DNA from: Cervus elaphus
Taxonomy: Eukaryota > Chordata > Mammalia > Artiodactyla > Cervidae
Direction: 5' to 3'
Assembly: GCF_910594005.1 (NCBI RefSeq)
Contig: NC_057819.1
Coordinates: forward strand, 125,957,669-126,021,668
Length of the DNA: 64,000 nt
Part shown: positions 32,380-43,165 of the stretch, one piece after another
How the letters are laid out: each line of letters starts with the position of its first letter
Numbering within the stretch: position 1 is the first letter of the stretch
Notes under the pieces: generated by a model
Database searches by the model: none
What the model was told of the DNA's origin: nothing
The model's input: only the letters and a program-made list of their open reading frames with translations
Translations under genes and position numbers: made by a program

Positions 32380-32985
32380 AGGCCTGGAAGCTCTACTCCC
32401 CTCCGCTTCCTGCGTCGTCTGCTTCTCTGGCCCATGACTCATTTTTACCTGTGACCTAGTTCCAGCCAACAAGGTTGAATGAAGCCTCAGAAGGGAGCCT
32501 CCTTGGACCTGGTGGCAACCAACACCTGGCCAGCAGACCGGGTGGAGTTCTGCTGATTGTAGGAGTCAACTTTACAGATGTGTGTCTCTGTCTCTGACTT
32601 TCGCACGCACAGTAGGACGACCAGCCATCCGGAGGACCCTCTCAGGGGATGGAGGTCTGAGTCAGAAGGCTGTGCCCCACGGTGGCCCTCTGCACTCCCT
32701 TGTGTCCTACTGTGTGTTCCTCACTGTGTGTGTGTGTGTGGTAGAGTCTTTTCCTTCCGAGTGTGTGGTTGATGCTCCTCCCAGCCCCTTGAGGTGGTCG
32801 AGGCCCTGTGACGTGCTCTGTGAGGAACGTGAGCAGGGTGATGCCTGCCACATCCTGAAGGGGGCGCTGAATTGCCTGTGTGAGCCTCACCAGCGCAGAG
32901 GAGGGGCAAGGCTGAGCCACGCCCTGGAAGGCACCCAGTCCTCCCAGGGTAATCTCGTGAGCCAGAAATAAACCTGTCCTGTTTT
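32380..32985 (+). repeat. Possible old ERVL-type LTR
   Basis: 'ctcatttttacctgtgac', 'ctagttccagccaacaaggt' and the terminal 'gtgagccagaaataaacc' resemble the layout of older ERVL/MaLR LTRs that end in an AATAAA-bearing R region. With the MLT1 copy at 31440 it may form a decayed provirus-like block. The call rests on fragments. Confidence 0.35.
32854..32869 (+). promoter_or_regulatory. Candidate CTCF-type motif
   Basis: 'cctgaagggggcgctg' agrees with the CTCF core CCASYAGRKGGCRSYR at 14 of 16 positions by eye, including the AGGGGGCGCTG half. Binding is unverified. Confidence 0.45.
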
Positions 32986-33004
32986 TCAACCTTTTACTTT
33001 CAAC

Positions 33005-33555
33005 ACTTTGTGATATTACAGGAAGCTGTATAGTTTGATTTTTTTTTTAAAGGACAATCTTTGTCTTTCAATTGGAGTAGTCAATTCATTTGCATTTATT
33101 CTTATTACTGATTTGTTAGGGTTTAAATCTACCATGGTACCCTGGGTTTTTTACTTGTCCCACCTATTCTGCATTCCCTGTTATTTCCTTTCTTGTTTTC
33201 TATTGGATTAATCAAGTAAATGCTATTATTTCATTTCCTTCATCATAAGCTTATTAGTTAAACTCTCTTACTGTTCTTTTCATAGTTATCCTACTAGAAG
33301 TTGCAACATTCTTCCTTGGTTTATTATACATTAATATAAAGGAAATATAATACTTTTCCTACTCCCCAGGCAGTGCCAGCAATTCAGAAAAGTGAGTGCT
33401 TTTACTATCCTACTTGCCTTGATAATAACTTTTAATATGATCTATTTCAATTTATAACATTTAATGCAATTACTAACACATAAATGTATTTAAAAATAGG
33501 ATCTTTCTGAACATCTTGTTCCACAGTGTGCTCTCTTCATTCAGAAATATATTGC
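33005..33555 (-). repeat. Ancient L1 fragment, antisense
   Basis: 'tctttcaattggagtagtca', 'gatttgttagggtttaaatc', 'tttacttgtcccacctattc' and 'tttctattggattaatcaag' match the reversed L1M-type sequence usually seen as 'ttaactggagtgtttagtcc'. Strongly diverged. Confidence 0.65.
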
Positions 33556-34084
33556 AGATGTTCGAGATCTATCATATCCTTTTGAAAGGTTGTCTAGTCT
33601 TCCATTGCATAGAGGTGCCTCACTGACGAAGGGAATCCCTCCTTGATAGACATTTATTCTGTGTAATTTAGTATAAAGCAAGAGTTTTTAAACACAGGAA
33701 TTATGTTGTATTTGATCTATTAGACTTCAATCAATGCTGTTGCAAACAAGACTTTAAATATCAATTTAGAATGCAATACAATAAGAGGTTACCTTGTGAA
33801 AACTGGGAATATGCCCGACAGGATGAATGAATCAAACAAAACACAATGAAACACTGTCCTCATATTAAGTGAATGGGCCCCTGTGGCCTGGGATGAAATT
33901 TCCAGTGGAATGATGCCTCCTGAAAATTGTTTGATGACCCAAAAGAAGATGTGGTGGTGATGACACAGGCTGAAGGTGAAGAGGAAGAGACTATTGTACA
34001 AAATACATGGATGGGAAAAAAGTCATATTTCTAAATTATTATTTCACAGAAGATGTTTCAAAAGATCTAACTTAATTAAGAAAG
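33556..34084. other. AT-rich DNA, probably decayed L1
   Basis: 'tcttccattgcatagaggtg' and 'caatcaatgctgttgcaaac' (about 33600-33750) have the flavour of reversed L1 3' sequence. 33790-34084 matches nothing I recognise. Confidence 0.4.
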
Positions 34085-34122
34085 TAAGGAATTCCTTGGC
34101 AGTCCAGTGGTTAGACTTCCAC
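34085..34122 (+). repeat. CHR-type SINE, 5' head only
   Basis: 'ggaattccttggcagtccag' and 'tggttagacttcc' are the start of a CHR head. The copy stops abruptly where the ERV LTR begins, and no remainder is found beyond the LTR. Confidence 0.65.
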
Positions 34123-34650
34123 AGTCGTGTCAGATTCGTGATCTCTGAAGAAGATTTAGCTTTGGGACCGGGGACCAGGCTTGATCACTCAATAGCTTTT
34201 GAGTAGCAGAGTTTTATTAAAGTAAGAAAAGGGACAGAGGAAGCTTCTGACATGGACACGGAAGGGGGACGGAGAATGCCCCCCTCACTAGTCTTTTCAA
34301 GGCTTTATACATTTTTTTCAGATCCACTCCCCCAACATACATCTTAAATTAACAAGATTAGAATGAACAATAGACAGACCTTACCAGACCGGCTCCCATA
34401 AAATGCATTTTAAGATGAAAGGATTAGTAAGAAGGTTCTTGTTAAGGAGAAATGTGTCCTCAATTGTTACATTGACTAAGACAAAGCAATGTAGAAAAGA
34501 ACCTTTGTCCTTTTCTCCTTGAGAGTCCCAGGCCCCTTTCTCCTTTTTGAGGGCTCGGAATCCCTTTCTCCTCTTCAGGAACCCTGGACTTCTTATCAAC
34601 CTACCTAGGAATTGACTCTCTCTAGGATCCTACAAGTCATGTGACAGGAC
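34123..34650 (-). mobile_element. Ruminant ERV LTR, antisense (solo)
   Basis: Read on the minus strand, an 'aataaa' poly(A) signal lies just upstream of 'actctgctactcaaaagct' (R/U5). 'tataaagc' lies further upstream in the U3 side. 'agcagagttttattaaagta' on the plus strand is a signature of a common bovid LTR. No gag, pol or env sequence adjoins it, so it is a solo LTR or fragment. Its 5' boundary (right side) is uncertain. Confidence 0.7.
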
Positions 34651-34804
34651 CAGGATATATTCACAGTAGGTGATCAATTTGAGTATGCTATTCTAACCCT
34701 AAAAAGGAGATATTCTAATTGGCCTCTCTCTTCTCCCCCTCCTCAAAAATAAAATACCTTTTTTGGGTGTGCCTTTGCTTTTGGTTCCCTGAATATTTGA
34801 GCTT

Positions 34805-34985
34805 GTGTTGTATAGATCAGCCACTCACAATTTCTTTAGCTATTACAAATAACCCTGAAATAAGCATTCTTAAATTTTCTATACTTGAGGTTAACTTGGA
34901 AAAGTGCTATGTCAACAGATATGGCCACTTGAAAATTTTATGTATGTTGTCAGATTGCCCTCATAAAACTTAAAGCAATTTGTCT
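34805..34985 (-). repeat. Ancient L1 3' fragment, antisense
   Basis: 'ctttagctattacaaataac', 'cctgaaataagcattct' and 'gtcagattgccctcataaaa' match the reversed L1M 3' sequence ('gccaaattgccctccaaa'). Confidence 0.7.
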
Positions 34986-35302
34986 TCCTAAAGTGGTCCA
35001 TGATAGTCCCCGTGGGCAGCACTTTATTAAGCTCAGTGTTTTTGAGCATTTCCCGGGGAATTGGGTTGGGCTTGGGCTGAGAGAGGAGTAGGGTGACTTT
35101 TGGTCTGGGTACTCCCAGGGTGGCAGGGAGGTTGCCGTGGGACTGGACAGCAGGCTGGAGGCTGAGGGGTTGGAGTTGCGGCGGGAATCCTGGCAGGAGA
35201 CCCAACCGCAGGCGGGCTCCTGTCTCGCCAGCCTGTCTGTGCAAGGCAGCTCTAAGTGCTGGGATGCTCTGAGAACACCTGACCTTGGACCCCATAAACT
35301 CT
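34986..35302. other. Unique GC-rich DNA, nothing recognised
   Basis: No repeat or exon is visible. Confidence 0.5.
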
Positions 35303-35516
35303 GCTGCTGCTGTTGTTTAGTTGCTCAGTCGTATCCTGCTCTTTGCAGCCTCAAGGACTGTAGCATGCTAGGCTCTTCTGTCCATGGGATTCTCCCAGCA
35401 AGAATACTGGAATGGGTTGCCATTTCCTTCTCCAGGGGATCTTCCTGGCCCAGGAATCGAACCTGGTCTCCTGCACTGCAGTCAGATTCTTTACTGACTG
35501 AACTACAAGGGAGGTC
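35303..35516 (-). repeat. Bov-tA SINE, antisense
   Basis: 'tagttgctcagtcgtatcct' to a diverged reversed head 'ctacaagggaggtc'. A (CTG)n/TTGTT stretch at the left is the reversed tail. Confidence 0.92.
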
Positions 35517-37757
35517 ATCTATTTCTCAGGCTCAGAGAACAATTTAGATTGTTCAAAAGACTGCTCCCTCTGTAGGGAGAAACTCCAGTCACACCTAAGT
35601 GCACATGGGCTCTTAGGGCAAAACAGTCAGGGGTAAGTCTTAACTTGTGGAAAGTGGTGATCCCCGCAGATAGCCTAGGACCCCCTAAATTCTACTCCTG
35701 GAAGGGTTGTCAAGGAGTGACTTGGTCTCTTGCCCTGCAAGACCTCAATCGCCTTCTCCAGTGACTCTCCTGTAGGTCCCACTGCCCAGTTAGTCAAGAA
35801 CGTGGTGATGAATCTTCACCTGTGATGCTGGAGTACCAGCCGTGGTGGGGGTATGTCCCAGGCAGTGTTGAGAGTGACCAGAGAATGCAGGGCAGCCATG
35901 CCCACTGACCTGGCTGCCAGGTGTGGTACCTATAGTGAAATTTCCACCAGGAAAGTCGCAGGAGCAATACTTGAAATTCACATGTCCACAGTTCATGTAG
36001 AAGATAAATGCATGAGACGTGTCTGTCTGTGTGCATGCCTGTTGCATGCGTGTGAGTTGTGTTTGTGTGTATGTGCATTTTCCATGCAACCCCTGTTGCG
36101 TTTTCTCCATAATGTACTGTTTCAGGCATGGAAATGCATATTGATCCAAGACATTTTTGCCTTCCAGCACCTCATGATGCTCAGAGTTTGGAAAGTTGTA
36201 TCCATCATAAACTGTCCCTAAATTAAGTGCCTATGATTTCTTGGGTTTCCATGGGTTAGCTGGTAGTTCTTTTCTGGGCAGGTTTAGCTGACTGAGTGGT
36301 CAGCTGATGATTGGAGTGAGGCTGGGGGTTCTAGGACCACCTTACTCACCTTGTGGCAGCTGGCAGGCCGCTTGTCCAGGGATCCCGGCCGAGGCCTCCC
36401 ATCTCTGCTCCATGTGACCTCTCATCCCCCAGGAGGTGAGTCCCAGCCTCTGCCCTCTGGTCTCAGGGGTCCAAAGTGCACAAGCACCTTCCAAGCCTCC
36501 ATGGTGTCATGCTTGCTGTCCTCACACTGGTAAAGCCAGTCACATGACCAGGCTCAGAACCAGCAATGCAGGGGCTGGGGGCATAGCTACAGGCAGGCGT
36601 GAGCAAGCCAGGGCTGTTCTGGACAATAATCTACCCCAGACGGGCAGGAAGACAAAACTTATCTTGGCCAGGAATATAATGAAGATGAAATTCAAATGGT
36701 CTACCATCTTAATAATTAAAAAAAAAAATCTCACATTACTCCCAAGGTAGACCAGTAGTAGCCAATTTGGGGACTGATCTGATAGAATCTAATACTTTCT
36801 GGTTCAATCGGTGTTCAACATGAAAAGGACTTTTGCCCTCCAAGTTTTCATTATGGGCTTGGCTGCAGGAAAGTTAGCTACCTGTGGATCAGTGTGGCTG
36901 CAACCAGAGCTTACAAAGAGGGTACATGTGGTGGTGTTGAGGTGGGGGAGGGTACAAAGTGCCCTCAACCAGATCTCCAGCTGGGTTGTTTTGCTGTTTA
37001 ATGTGGTTTGCTGCTAACAGCTACATTTAAACTTTTCCCAGTATGTTTGAAAGTGTCGGGCTGTAGAGCCCCGGGGACCAGGCATCTGGCTGTCCTGTTC
37101 TGTGTAGATACTGAACAAGGTGCAGAATACAGTGGAGCTGGCATGGATGGAGCCCTGGCAGCCAGTTCTCACCTGATGCCAGTCACATTTACTTCTGCCC
37201 ACTTGGAGGTGGAGGGTTCCAGGGGGCTGGTGTAGAGGCAGGCCCTAGTATCACCCTTGCCTCAGGGAGAAGGAGGTGGTGGCCGCTGTGAAGGGCTTCA
37301 GACGTGGGAAAGGATGTCTGGCTCTTCAACTCCAGCCACGGCAATTCTGATTTCCCTGGGAGCCTGGTAGGGATTGTCAGCCTCTTATTTCTGAGCCCAA
37401 ACCTGTCTCCTCTCCCCTTTACCTCTCCTGCGTGCCCCTTCCTGCAGGCTCTGTCCCCACCCTGGAGGGGAACGGGAGATGACCCAGAAGGTTGCCTGGA
37501 ATAAAGTAATCAAAGACCCCTGATTCATCGGAGGGCCTTGGCTGCCAAGGAAATTCTCCTGAAGGCTTTCTTTTCTTCAGCAGCTGCTTCCCAGGGTCAG
37601 GGACTGACAGCGTTTGCTTTTCAGCCAACTGTCTGTGACTCAGAGGCCGAGGCACGCAGGAAGGAGAGCCCTGAAGATCCAGATGTGAGGTGAGGATGGG
37701 GTAAGTGTGGGCCCTGCATGTGGGAGCAATGAAGATGGTAAGAGTACCACTACCCGC
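35517..37757. other. Unique DNA, no gene seen
   Basis: About 2.2 kb without a sure repeat. 35990-36070 is TG-rich. 'aattaaaaaaaaaaa' occurs at about 36714-36728. A few frames of 100-126 codons carry no recognisable domain. Confidence 0.45.
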
Positions 37758-37890
37758 GGATCAGTGGGGATGTGTGTGGAGCCTTTCTCTGGGCCAGGGC
37801 TTTGCATATTTGCTCTCCCATAATCCTATCACTTCACCCTTGAGAGTGAGGGTGGGGGCATCTGCTAATGCCCTGATTGGATGAGGAGGA
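37758..37890 (-). repeat. MIR fragment, antisense
   Basis: 'ctgggccagggctttgcat', 'ctcccataatcctatcac' and 'cttgagagtgagggtggggg' are in the order of the reversed MIR 3' half. Confidence 0.55.
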
Positions 37891-39009
37891 AGCAGAAGTT
37901 GCTAGAGAGAGAGTGTCTTTGATTCCAAAGTCCCATCTCTTCAAGGTCATGAGATGCTGCCTCTTGGCCTCCCGAGGTCTGTCCCCAAAGCAAATGAAGG
38001 TCAGCCTCGCAGAACATGGAAGACATTCCCAAGGCAGCGCCGGGGGGCGAGGGCTCGCTCTCTGCTGGTGCAAGCCCATGGAGGCCCGGAGACGGCGGGC
38101 ACACCTGGTCACGCACATGGGAACCACTCGCTGCCTCTGAAGGGCAGGTGTGAGCAGGTGGGAGGTGGATACAAAAGGCCACGAACAAGAACCAGGATCT
38201 TGGGATCTTAACCTTTCTCAAGCTAACGCTCCAAACAGCAGAGCGGATGAAGAGCTCAAAGAAACGAGGCCAAAAGTTTTCTTAACAGCCGTGGTGTCAG
38301 GCCCTGAAGACAGAACCACCCAGCTGTGGACAGCTCGGAGCTCCGGGCTGCCTGGACCCCTCCTCTTTCTGCCTTCTGCAGCTGGCGCAAGCGCAGTACT
38401 TGTGCTCAGCCCCCTCCGCCCCAGCTGGTATCCTGGCCTGACTCCAAGGCGCAGAAAGGCCATGCAGTGTTCTCTCTCCTTTATGGTCCTCAGAAGCTGT
38501 GAGTCATGCGTTTGTATTTTTAGCAACACACAGGAATCTGCTGCATGAGGAGGAATCAGAGGGACACTTGCACGATTACCCTAACAAAGACAATTAATTT
38601 GGATGACACACACAGGGAGGGGGCTGGCCAGGCCGTGTTCCTGGAGCCAGAAAAGGTGGGCAGGGCTGGCGGTGCCCCTGGGATGAACGTGCCCCTGGGA
38701 TGAACGTGCCCCGAGGATTTCCCTGGCCAGTGACGTGGCGCGGCCTCTCCTGGAGGGTGGTGGGCAGGGTCCTGGAGCCCTGGGCATTGTGGACACCGGC
38801 CTGGCTCAGAGCAAGCCTGCCCCACTTGGAAAGGCTGGAGAGTTGATGCCTTCCTATTGAGTACTCAAGCCGCCAAACAAGCTGCATGGCCTCCTGGGAG
38901 TGCTGCCCACTCTCATCACATGGTTTTGTTCCCCATCCCCATCTCCACCCCCAACCTCATGCCATGCCCATCACCCAGGAAGATCTTGACTTGCCCAGGC
39001 ATCTCACTG
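37891..39009. other. Unique GC-rich DNA with a tiny tandem duplication
   Basis: A 17-bp unit 'gtgcccctgggatgaac' is duplicated in tandem (about 38671-38704). Frames up to 132 codons are unsupported. Confidence 0.5.
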
Positions 39010-39125
39010 AACACATGGCACATATTTTCTCGTCAGCTTAATCCTTCCTAATAGCCCTGGGAAGTAGTCACTAAAACCATCCCATTTTGCAGATGAGTAA
39101 ACTGAAGACCAGAGAGATTTGGGTC
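39010..39125 (-). repeat. MIR SINE, antisense
   Basis: 'ccattttgcagatgagtaaa' and 'ctgaagaccagagagatttg' are reversed MIR core. 'cctaatagccctgggaagta' is reversed MIR 3' sequence. Confidence 0.75.
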
Positions 39126-39676
39126 TGACCTCCTCAGAGGGTAACCTGAGGATGAGAGCAATCCTTGAGGGCTCCCCAGACGCCCCCCCCCCACCGGGGC
39201 TCAGTCGTGGCCTCTGAGGGGTGACCAGTCACCACAGCCAGAGAAAAGGAGGTCTGTTCCTACAGTTTGGGGTCTGTCTCCCAACTCACCCTGCTTTTTT
39301 ATTTTTTTAAGTGGATTCTGAGTTAAGGCGAGATTTCTTTTAAGTCTTTATTGAACTGATTCAAAAAGCAGGTGGAAATATCTTTAGGTCCCCAGGAGTG
39401 GGGTCTGTGTTAAGGAGCAAAAGCAGGTGGGGGCACAGTCCTGAGTTAGGGTGCCGGGCCTTCTGGAGCTTGGCGAGGGAGACCTGCGATAGGGGAGGAC
39501 ACCTGGGCCCTGGCCGAGCCTCTGTGCTCACCAACGGCAGGAACCTGGGCACGGCTCCCTCGGGCCTGCTCTCCGGTCCTAGCCTAGCTGACAAGCCATG
39601 CCCGACCGGCCTGTGAAGGGAACGGAGAATTAAATGGAGCCCGTCTCCCTGGGTGTGGCATGGGGCACCGCATATC
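39126..39676. other. Unique DNA with a C10 run and a SINE-tail-like scrap
   Basis: 'cgcccccccccc' at about 39181-39190. 'aagtctttattgaactgatt' (39343-39362) resembles the reversed 3' extension also seen in the CHR copy at 49492. Confidence 0.4.
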
Positions 39677-40130
39677 AATCCCCTGTGGCCGCTGTGATAG
39701 CCTAGCACAGGCTTGGGGGGATAAATAGCAGAGATTTATTCTCTGTTGGTTCTGGAGGCCTGGAGTCTGGCATTGGCTGGGCTGTGCTCTCTCTCTCAGG
39801 GCCTTGAGAGCACGATCTTTCTTGCTTTTTTTGGTTTCTGATTCCCTGGCCTGTGGTTGCATCCCTCCAGTTTCTGTCTCCGTCATCACATGGCCTCATC
39901 TTCTGTCTCTCTCATCTCTCTCAGCCCCTTTTATAGGACACTTGTGATTGCATTTAGGTCCCACCAGAAAAAAAAAAAAACAAACAAAACAAGATTTCAA
40001 GTTAATCGCATCTGCAAAAACCCTTTATCTGAATGAGGTCACCTTCATAGATTCCCTGGGATTAGGACATGGATGTATCTTTTTTTTGGGGGGGGGGTGC
40101 TGGGAGTTGAGGGGGGGAACACCAACACAC
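39677..40130 (-). repeat. MaLR LTR (MST/MLT1-like), antisense
   Basis: 'agagatttattctctgttgg', 'ttctggaggcctggagtctg', 'catcacatggcctcatcttc' and 'acatggatgtatctttt' follow the reverse complement of a MaLR LTR. A10-13 and G10 runs near 39967 and 40088 are later expansions. Confidence 0.75.
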
Positions 40131-40262
40131 TCCTTGCTGGAAACAGCCTGGTTCCCCAATTCTTCTGGGAAAAGTTGAAACTCTTAACCTTCGTATCCAA
40201 GCTCCTCTTCAGTCTGGTCCCTGATCTCCTCTCTAGTTTCATCATTAATGTTGATTCTAACA
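40131..40262 (+). repeat. L2-like fragment (weak)
   Basis: 'aactcttaaccttcgtatcc' and 'cagtctggtccctgatctcc' resemble the L2 3' block ('ccttagcctggcattcaagg', 'atctggcccc'). Confidence 0.45.
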
Positions 40263-40264
40263 TA

Positions 40265-40481
40265 TATTGCATGCTTAGTCGCTCAGTCAGTTCTGACTCT
40301 GTGATTGCATGGACTATAGCCCAACAGGCTCCTCTGTCCATGGGATTCTCCAGGCAAGAATATTGGAGTGGGTTTCCATGCTCTTTTCCAGGGAATCTTC
40401 CCAAACCAGGGATCAAACCTGGGTCTTTTATGTCTCCTGAATTGCAGGCAGACTCTTTACCCAGTGAGTAATCTGGGAAAC
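40265..40481 (-). repeat. Bov-tA SINE, antisense
   Basis: 'gcttagtcgctcagtcagtt' to 'tgagtaatctgggaaactc'. The reversed head is diverged but complete in order. Confidence 0.92.
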
Positions 40482-40519
40482 TCTCATCATTTATTGCAAA
40501 CTTATAAAACATGAATCTG

Positions 40520-40700
40520 ATACACACCATCATTGTCATCACCGTCATCATATTAGCCACTGTCTATTAAGCACCTCTTCCAGGAGGCAGTATTGTCTAA
40601 GAAATGCCCTGACCTAGAAGATACAAACCACCCATTCAGTCTCTGCTCGGACTCTGGCCCCTTGGGCAGTTTTTCTAACATTCTTGGGCCTCAGTTTTCC
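40520..40700. repeat. MIR pieces in opposed orientation
   Basis: 'gtctattaagcacctcttcc' (40561-40580) is reversed MIR 3' end. 'gccccttgggcagtttttct' and 'ttgggcctcagttttcc' (40658-40702) are forward MIR core. Confidence 0.6.
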
Positions 40701-40702
40701 TT

Positions 40703-41720
40703 CACAATGACTTGACAATCTACATAATGAAGTGGTTGAGCTTTACACACAGAAAGGAAGGTTAAGTCTCTGTCTCTGGTACTTAAAGGATTGTAGGGAA
40801 GAAGAAATGAAGATGGGGAAGCACTTTGGTAAATTAAAAACCGTGATGCAAATGAGGTGTATGATAATTCTCATCCCCCTGGGATGTGGCCACCTGGATG
40901 CTGGGTGGGCCTGAGCTTCCTGAGACAGACTTGTCATTTATCACACCGGCTCCCTTTGGTCCTGGAAAAAAATACAGGAGAGATTTCCGAGGGTTGGATC
41001 CCATAGAGCGGTGGCTCCTTACAGCCCCTGCTTTAGTTCAGAACTGTTTCACCCTCCCTCTGGTTGTTTTGTACTCTTGGGAGGCCCACAGAACACCCCT
41101 GAGCCCCCAGCATGTCCAAAAGGGGAGCAAGCCTTGTGCGGAGATGCCCCACTGTGGACGTCAACGGCATCTGAGCCAGGAGGATGCTCTGGGAACCAGC
41201 CCCTGGCAGCCAGCCTTTGCCTGGGGAGTAGACCACCTGGAGAGGCTCTCCCCATCACTCCCAAAGCACCAGTTCAAAACTCATTCACTCTGTTATTCAG
41301 CAATGTTGGGCATTGCAGGAGAAGCTGCCAACTACCTACCACTTGGCAGGCATGATCTGAATCACCAGGAATGAGGAAGCTGGTCATTGAAGGCCACGTC
41401 CAACCCACTGGTTCCCGCTCCACCTCCCCCGGCATCTACCCAGTTGCCTCGACCTGGTGGTCCACTTTTTGCAAAGTCCCCCCTCTCTGTCCGACTAGCA
41501 TATGCATGTCGGCACCCGAGTCCCTCACCCCGTTCAGGCCTCTCAGTGTCTTGCAGGCTGATCTCACAATGGTTCTATTGAGATTGCCCTCAGTTTTAGT
41601 TTTTATTTTTATAAGCATAAAAATAGCACGACAACATCAACTGCATTTCTGAAAGAGTCTCAATCACCTGTGAGTCCTAGTTTCCACCTAGGCCTTCCCC
41701 CTTCCCCCTCTTACCTGCAT
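40703..41720. other. Unique DNA, no gene seen
   Basis: A 162-codon plus frame at 40886-41374 has no recognisable domain, and open frames exist on the other strand. It is treated as chance. Confidence 0.5.
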
Positions 41721-41733
41721 CACACACAACATC

Positions 41734-41901
41734 TTTTTTCTTTTTTTTTTTGTATTTATTTGGGTGCATTGGGCCTTCATTGCGGTGTGCGAGCTTAGTC
41801 ACCCGGTGGCATGTGGGATCTTAGTTCCCTGACCAGGGATCGAACCTTCCTCCCCTGTATTAAAAGGTGAGTTCTTAACCCCTGGACTACCAGGGAAGTC
41901 C
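41734..41901 (-). repeat. CHR-type tRNA SINE, antisense, with 13-bp TSD
   Basis: A reversed T-rich tail, 'ggcatgtgggatcttagttc', the reversed B box 'gggatcgaacc' and the reversed head 'accagggaagtcc' are complete. 'cacacacaacatc' is duplicated exactly at 41721-41733 and 41902-41914. Confidence 0.95.
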
Positions 41902-41970
41902 CACACACAACATCTTATGGTCCCCTTGCTGCGTGTTTTCAGTATTCTCTGATCTGATCAAACTCATGTG

Positions 41971-42181
41971 TGCTTCATGCTTAGTTGCTCAGTCGTGGCT
42001 GACTCTTTGCACCCTGTGGACTATAGACCACTAGGTTTCTCTGTCCATGGGACTTTTTCCAGGCAAGAATACTGGAGTGGGTTACCTTTTCCTTCTCTCG
42101 GGGATCTTCTCAACCCAGGGATCTCCTGCATCTCCTGCGTTGGCAGGTGGATTCTTCACCTCTGAGCCATCTGGGAAGCCC
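41971..42181 (-). repeat. Bov-tA SINE, antisense
   Basis: 'gcttagttgctcagtcgtgg' to 'gagccatctgggaagccc'. The B-box region is partly lost ('gggatctcctgcatctcc'). Confidence 0.92.
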
Positions 42182-42481
42182 AATCTGATCCAATTAGATT
42201 TTCTCAGATACTGCTGTGTATTTGTCAACCAGCACCTCGCAGACCCTGAATCCTTAGCTCTCAGACCTACCAGGTCAGTCGCCCTGGGTTGTCCCCTCTC
42301 CTCCCTTGTACCCCCTCCTTCCCACCCTCTGGCTAGGACCTCGGCTGCCCCGTGTCTGATGTCCCCTCTCCAGCTGTAGTCCAGCTCACTTACCCTCCTC
42401 TGTGGTGCTTACCAAACAATTCCAGTTCATTTCCTGGACTTCAGGAGACCTGTGCTGTGAATTAGTCTTATACAGGAACCG
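42182..42481. other. Unique DNA, nothing recognised
   Basis: C-rich on the plus strand, with no repeat or exon. Confidence 0.5.
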
Positions 42482-42494
42482 TGTGGTTCTCTAT

Positions 42495-42754
42495 GCTGAA
42501 GCTGAAGCTCCAGTACTTTGACCACCTGATGTGAAGAGCTGATTCATTGGAAAAGACCCTGATGCTGGGAAAGATTGAGGGCAGGAGGAGAAGGGAGTGA
42601 CAGAGGATGAGATGGCTGGATGGCATCACCGACTCAATGGACATGACTTTGAGCAAACTCTGGGAGATGGTGAAGGACGGGGAAGCCTGGTGTGCTGCAG
42701 TCCATGGGATCACAAAGAGCTGGACATGACTTAGTGACTGAGCAACAATAACAA
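42495..42754 (+). repeat. BovB LINE 3' end, sense, with 13-bp TSD
   Basis: 'gctgaagctgaagctccagt', 'agaccctgatgctgggaaag' and 'catgacttagtgactgagca' give the 3' end of BovB. 'tgtggttctctat' is duplicated exactly at 42482-42494 and 42755-42767. The 5' truncation and perfect duplication mark this as a discrete, fairly young insertion. Confidence 0.95.
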
Positions 42755-42767
42755 TGTGGTTCTCTAT

Positions 42768-43093
42768 TACTTTTTAAAAATATTGAAAAGGTTATCTGAT
42801 GATGAACAATACTTTATTTCTCCCTTTGAGTTGTTACTATTGAAGAAAGTTGAATCTATTTTTAATCTTTTAAAAATTTTCCAACCTTACATCGTGAGGA
42901 TTTTCAAATGAATCTATTTAAAAGAGGTTTTTCCTCTAAACTGGATGGTTTTTTCTATCAGGCAGGAATGTGGTCCTGCCTGTGATCAGGTGAACCTGCC
43001 CTGCAGGTGTGTTTGAGATGCCACTGCTGGGTCCTCTCTATCACAAGGAGATCTGCCTTTTTCCTTGATGGGTCTACCAGGAGGACAAAGAAG
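42768..43093. other. AT-rich unique DNA
   Basis: 'ttgaatctatttttaatctt' and 'aatgaatctatttaaaagag' give an AT-rich patch of unknown origin. Confidence 0.4.
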
Positions 43094-43165
43094 TAACATT
43101 TATTGAGCACCTGCTGTATGCAATGGACTGTGCCAGGTGTAGGCTGTTTCTTAGCCCTCAGAATC
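43094..43165 (-). repeat. MIR SINE 3' end, antisense
   Basis: 'gtaacatttattgagcacct', 'gctgtatgcaatggactgtg' and 'ccaggtgtaggc' give the reversed MIR 3' end. Confidence 0.8.

Noticed and set aside
38671..38704. 17-bp tandem duplication
   Set aside because: Only two units. Simple slippage is enough to explain it.
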